Both the position numbers and the translations under genes were made by a program. The notes under the pieces were generated by a model. It had not been told where the DNA came from. It searched no databases and saw only the letters and a program-made list of their open reading frames with translations. From Selenomonadaceae bacterium (GTDB lineage Bacteria > Bacillota > Negativicutes > Selenomonadales > Selenomonadaceae), in NCBI GenBank assembly GCA_017390245.1, contig JAFPCE010000016.1, forward strand, positions 1 through 5,788: a stretch of DNA of 5,788 bases, in the 5' to 3' direction. Below are positions 5,588-5,788 of this stretch, piece after piece; positions within the stretch are counted from its first letter, which is position 1, and each line of letters opens with the position of its first letter.

Positions 5588-5788
5588 TTAATTGGCACCC
5601 TTGCCGCCACCGCCAGGAACTGGTGCTGGAGCTGCCGGTGCAGGAGCTGCCGGCTGAGGCGCTGGAGCTGATGGCTTAGTAGGATCCTTGCTGGCAGGCT
5701 TTTTATCCTTGCCATCCTTGTCCTTACCGTCCTTGTCCTTGTCCTTGTCTTTATCCTTGCTGTCCTTTTCAGGTGCTGCTACCGCCTG
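5588..5788 (-). CDS. C-terminal tail of an unidentified protein, possibly a class A penicillin-binding protein (5' part outside window)
   Basis: An open frame enters at the right edge and ends at TAA (5590-5588), giving the last 66 residues of a longer protein. The tail is low complexity: alternating Lys-Asp dipeptides with occasional Gly (about residues 8-30), then an Ala/Pro-rich part (PSAPAPQPAAPAPAAPAPVP, 39-58) and a final GGGGKGAN. Reading it in frame gives no stop, the third positions look codon-like and the composition is coherent, so I consider it real coding sequence. Such disordered charged and Pro/Ala tails end many surface or envelope proteins, including class A penicillin-binding proteins of Negativicutes, which I recall near tyrS; that identity is a guess because no catalytic domain is in view. 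It lies 97 bp upstream of tyrS on the same strand. Confidence 0.75.
   Translation of the reverse strand, partial: QAVAAPEKDSKDKDKDKDKDGKDKDGKDKKPASKDPTKPSAPAPQPAAPAPAAPAPVPGGGGKGAN
5625..5654. repeat. Two 15-bp tandem repeats in the Ala/Pro tail
   Basis: GCTGGAGCTGCCGGT (5625-5639) is followed directly by GCAGGAGCTGCCGGC (5640-5654), differing at two bases. They encode the Pro-Ala-Ala-Pro-Ala units of the tail protein and keep the frame, consistent with expansion by duplication. Confidence 0.7.
5729..5752. repeat. Hexanucleotide tandem repeat encoding Lys-Asp units
   Basis: Three exact copies of GTCCTT (5729-5746) plus a fourth with one change (GTCTTT, 5747-5752). Related degenerate copies flank them from about 5706 to 5774. 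Each unit adds two codons (Lys-Asp) to the tail protein, so copy-number change would alter length without frameshift. Confidence 0.75.

Noticed and set aside
1..5788. CRISPR array, insertion sequence, tRNA/rRNA gene or phage element
   Set aside because: No regularly spaced direct repeats, transposase frame, terminal inverted repeats or tRNA-like cloverleaf seen on either strand.

Overview
The window reads as a chromosomal housekeeping segment from a low-to-moderate GC bacterium of the Bacillota type. The evidence is an aspartokinase close to Bacillus LysC with an internal start for a beta subunit, strong AGGAGG-like ribosome sites, sigma-A-like promoters and AT-rich intergenic DNA. The lysine/aspartate-rich and alanine/proline-rich tail upstream of tyrS, and the HD-GYP protein with an N-terminal beta-rich module, would fit the Negativicutes (Selenomonas or Anaerovibrio-like). 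That placement is inference from gene style and not demonstrated.

Layout, left to right. Positions 1-1114 (minus) carry aspartate kinase lysC, cut at the left edge so that the last part of the second ACT domain is missing. Its own promoter lies in the 174-bp gap to ruvC. Positions 1289-1783 (minus) carry the Holliday-junction resolvase ruvC, with a start re-chosen from its Shine-Dalgarno spacing. A 354-bp divergent region (1784-2137) holds the ruvC ribosome site, a weak ruvC promoter, an extended -10 promoter facing right and a roughly 190-nt leader with inverted repeats. Positions 2138-3280 (plus) carry an HD-GYP phosphodiesterase, ended by a strong intrinsic terminator. The convergent gap also holds a terminator for yebC. 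Positions 3435-4169 (minus) carry yebC with a near-consensus promoter. Positions 4270-5490 (minus) carry tyrS with a GTG start. Positions 5588-5788 (minus) carry the low-complexity C-terminal tail of a protein that starts outside the window, possibly a class A penicillin-binding protein.

How the genes relate. The minus-strand genes (tail protein, tyrS, yebC, ruvC, lysC) form a colinear run, but most have their own promoter signals, so they need not be one operon. The plus-strand HD-GYP gene sits with its own promoter and terminator between yebC and ruvC, which are neighbours in many bacteria. ruvA and ruvB do not follow ruvC; lysC does. The HD-GYP gene is therefore the one accessory-looking signalling gene in otherwise ordinary DNA. 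I did not find a clearly new system. The points most worth a second look are the HD-GYP leader, the position of that gene, and the internal start in lysC.
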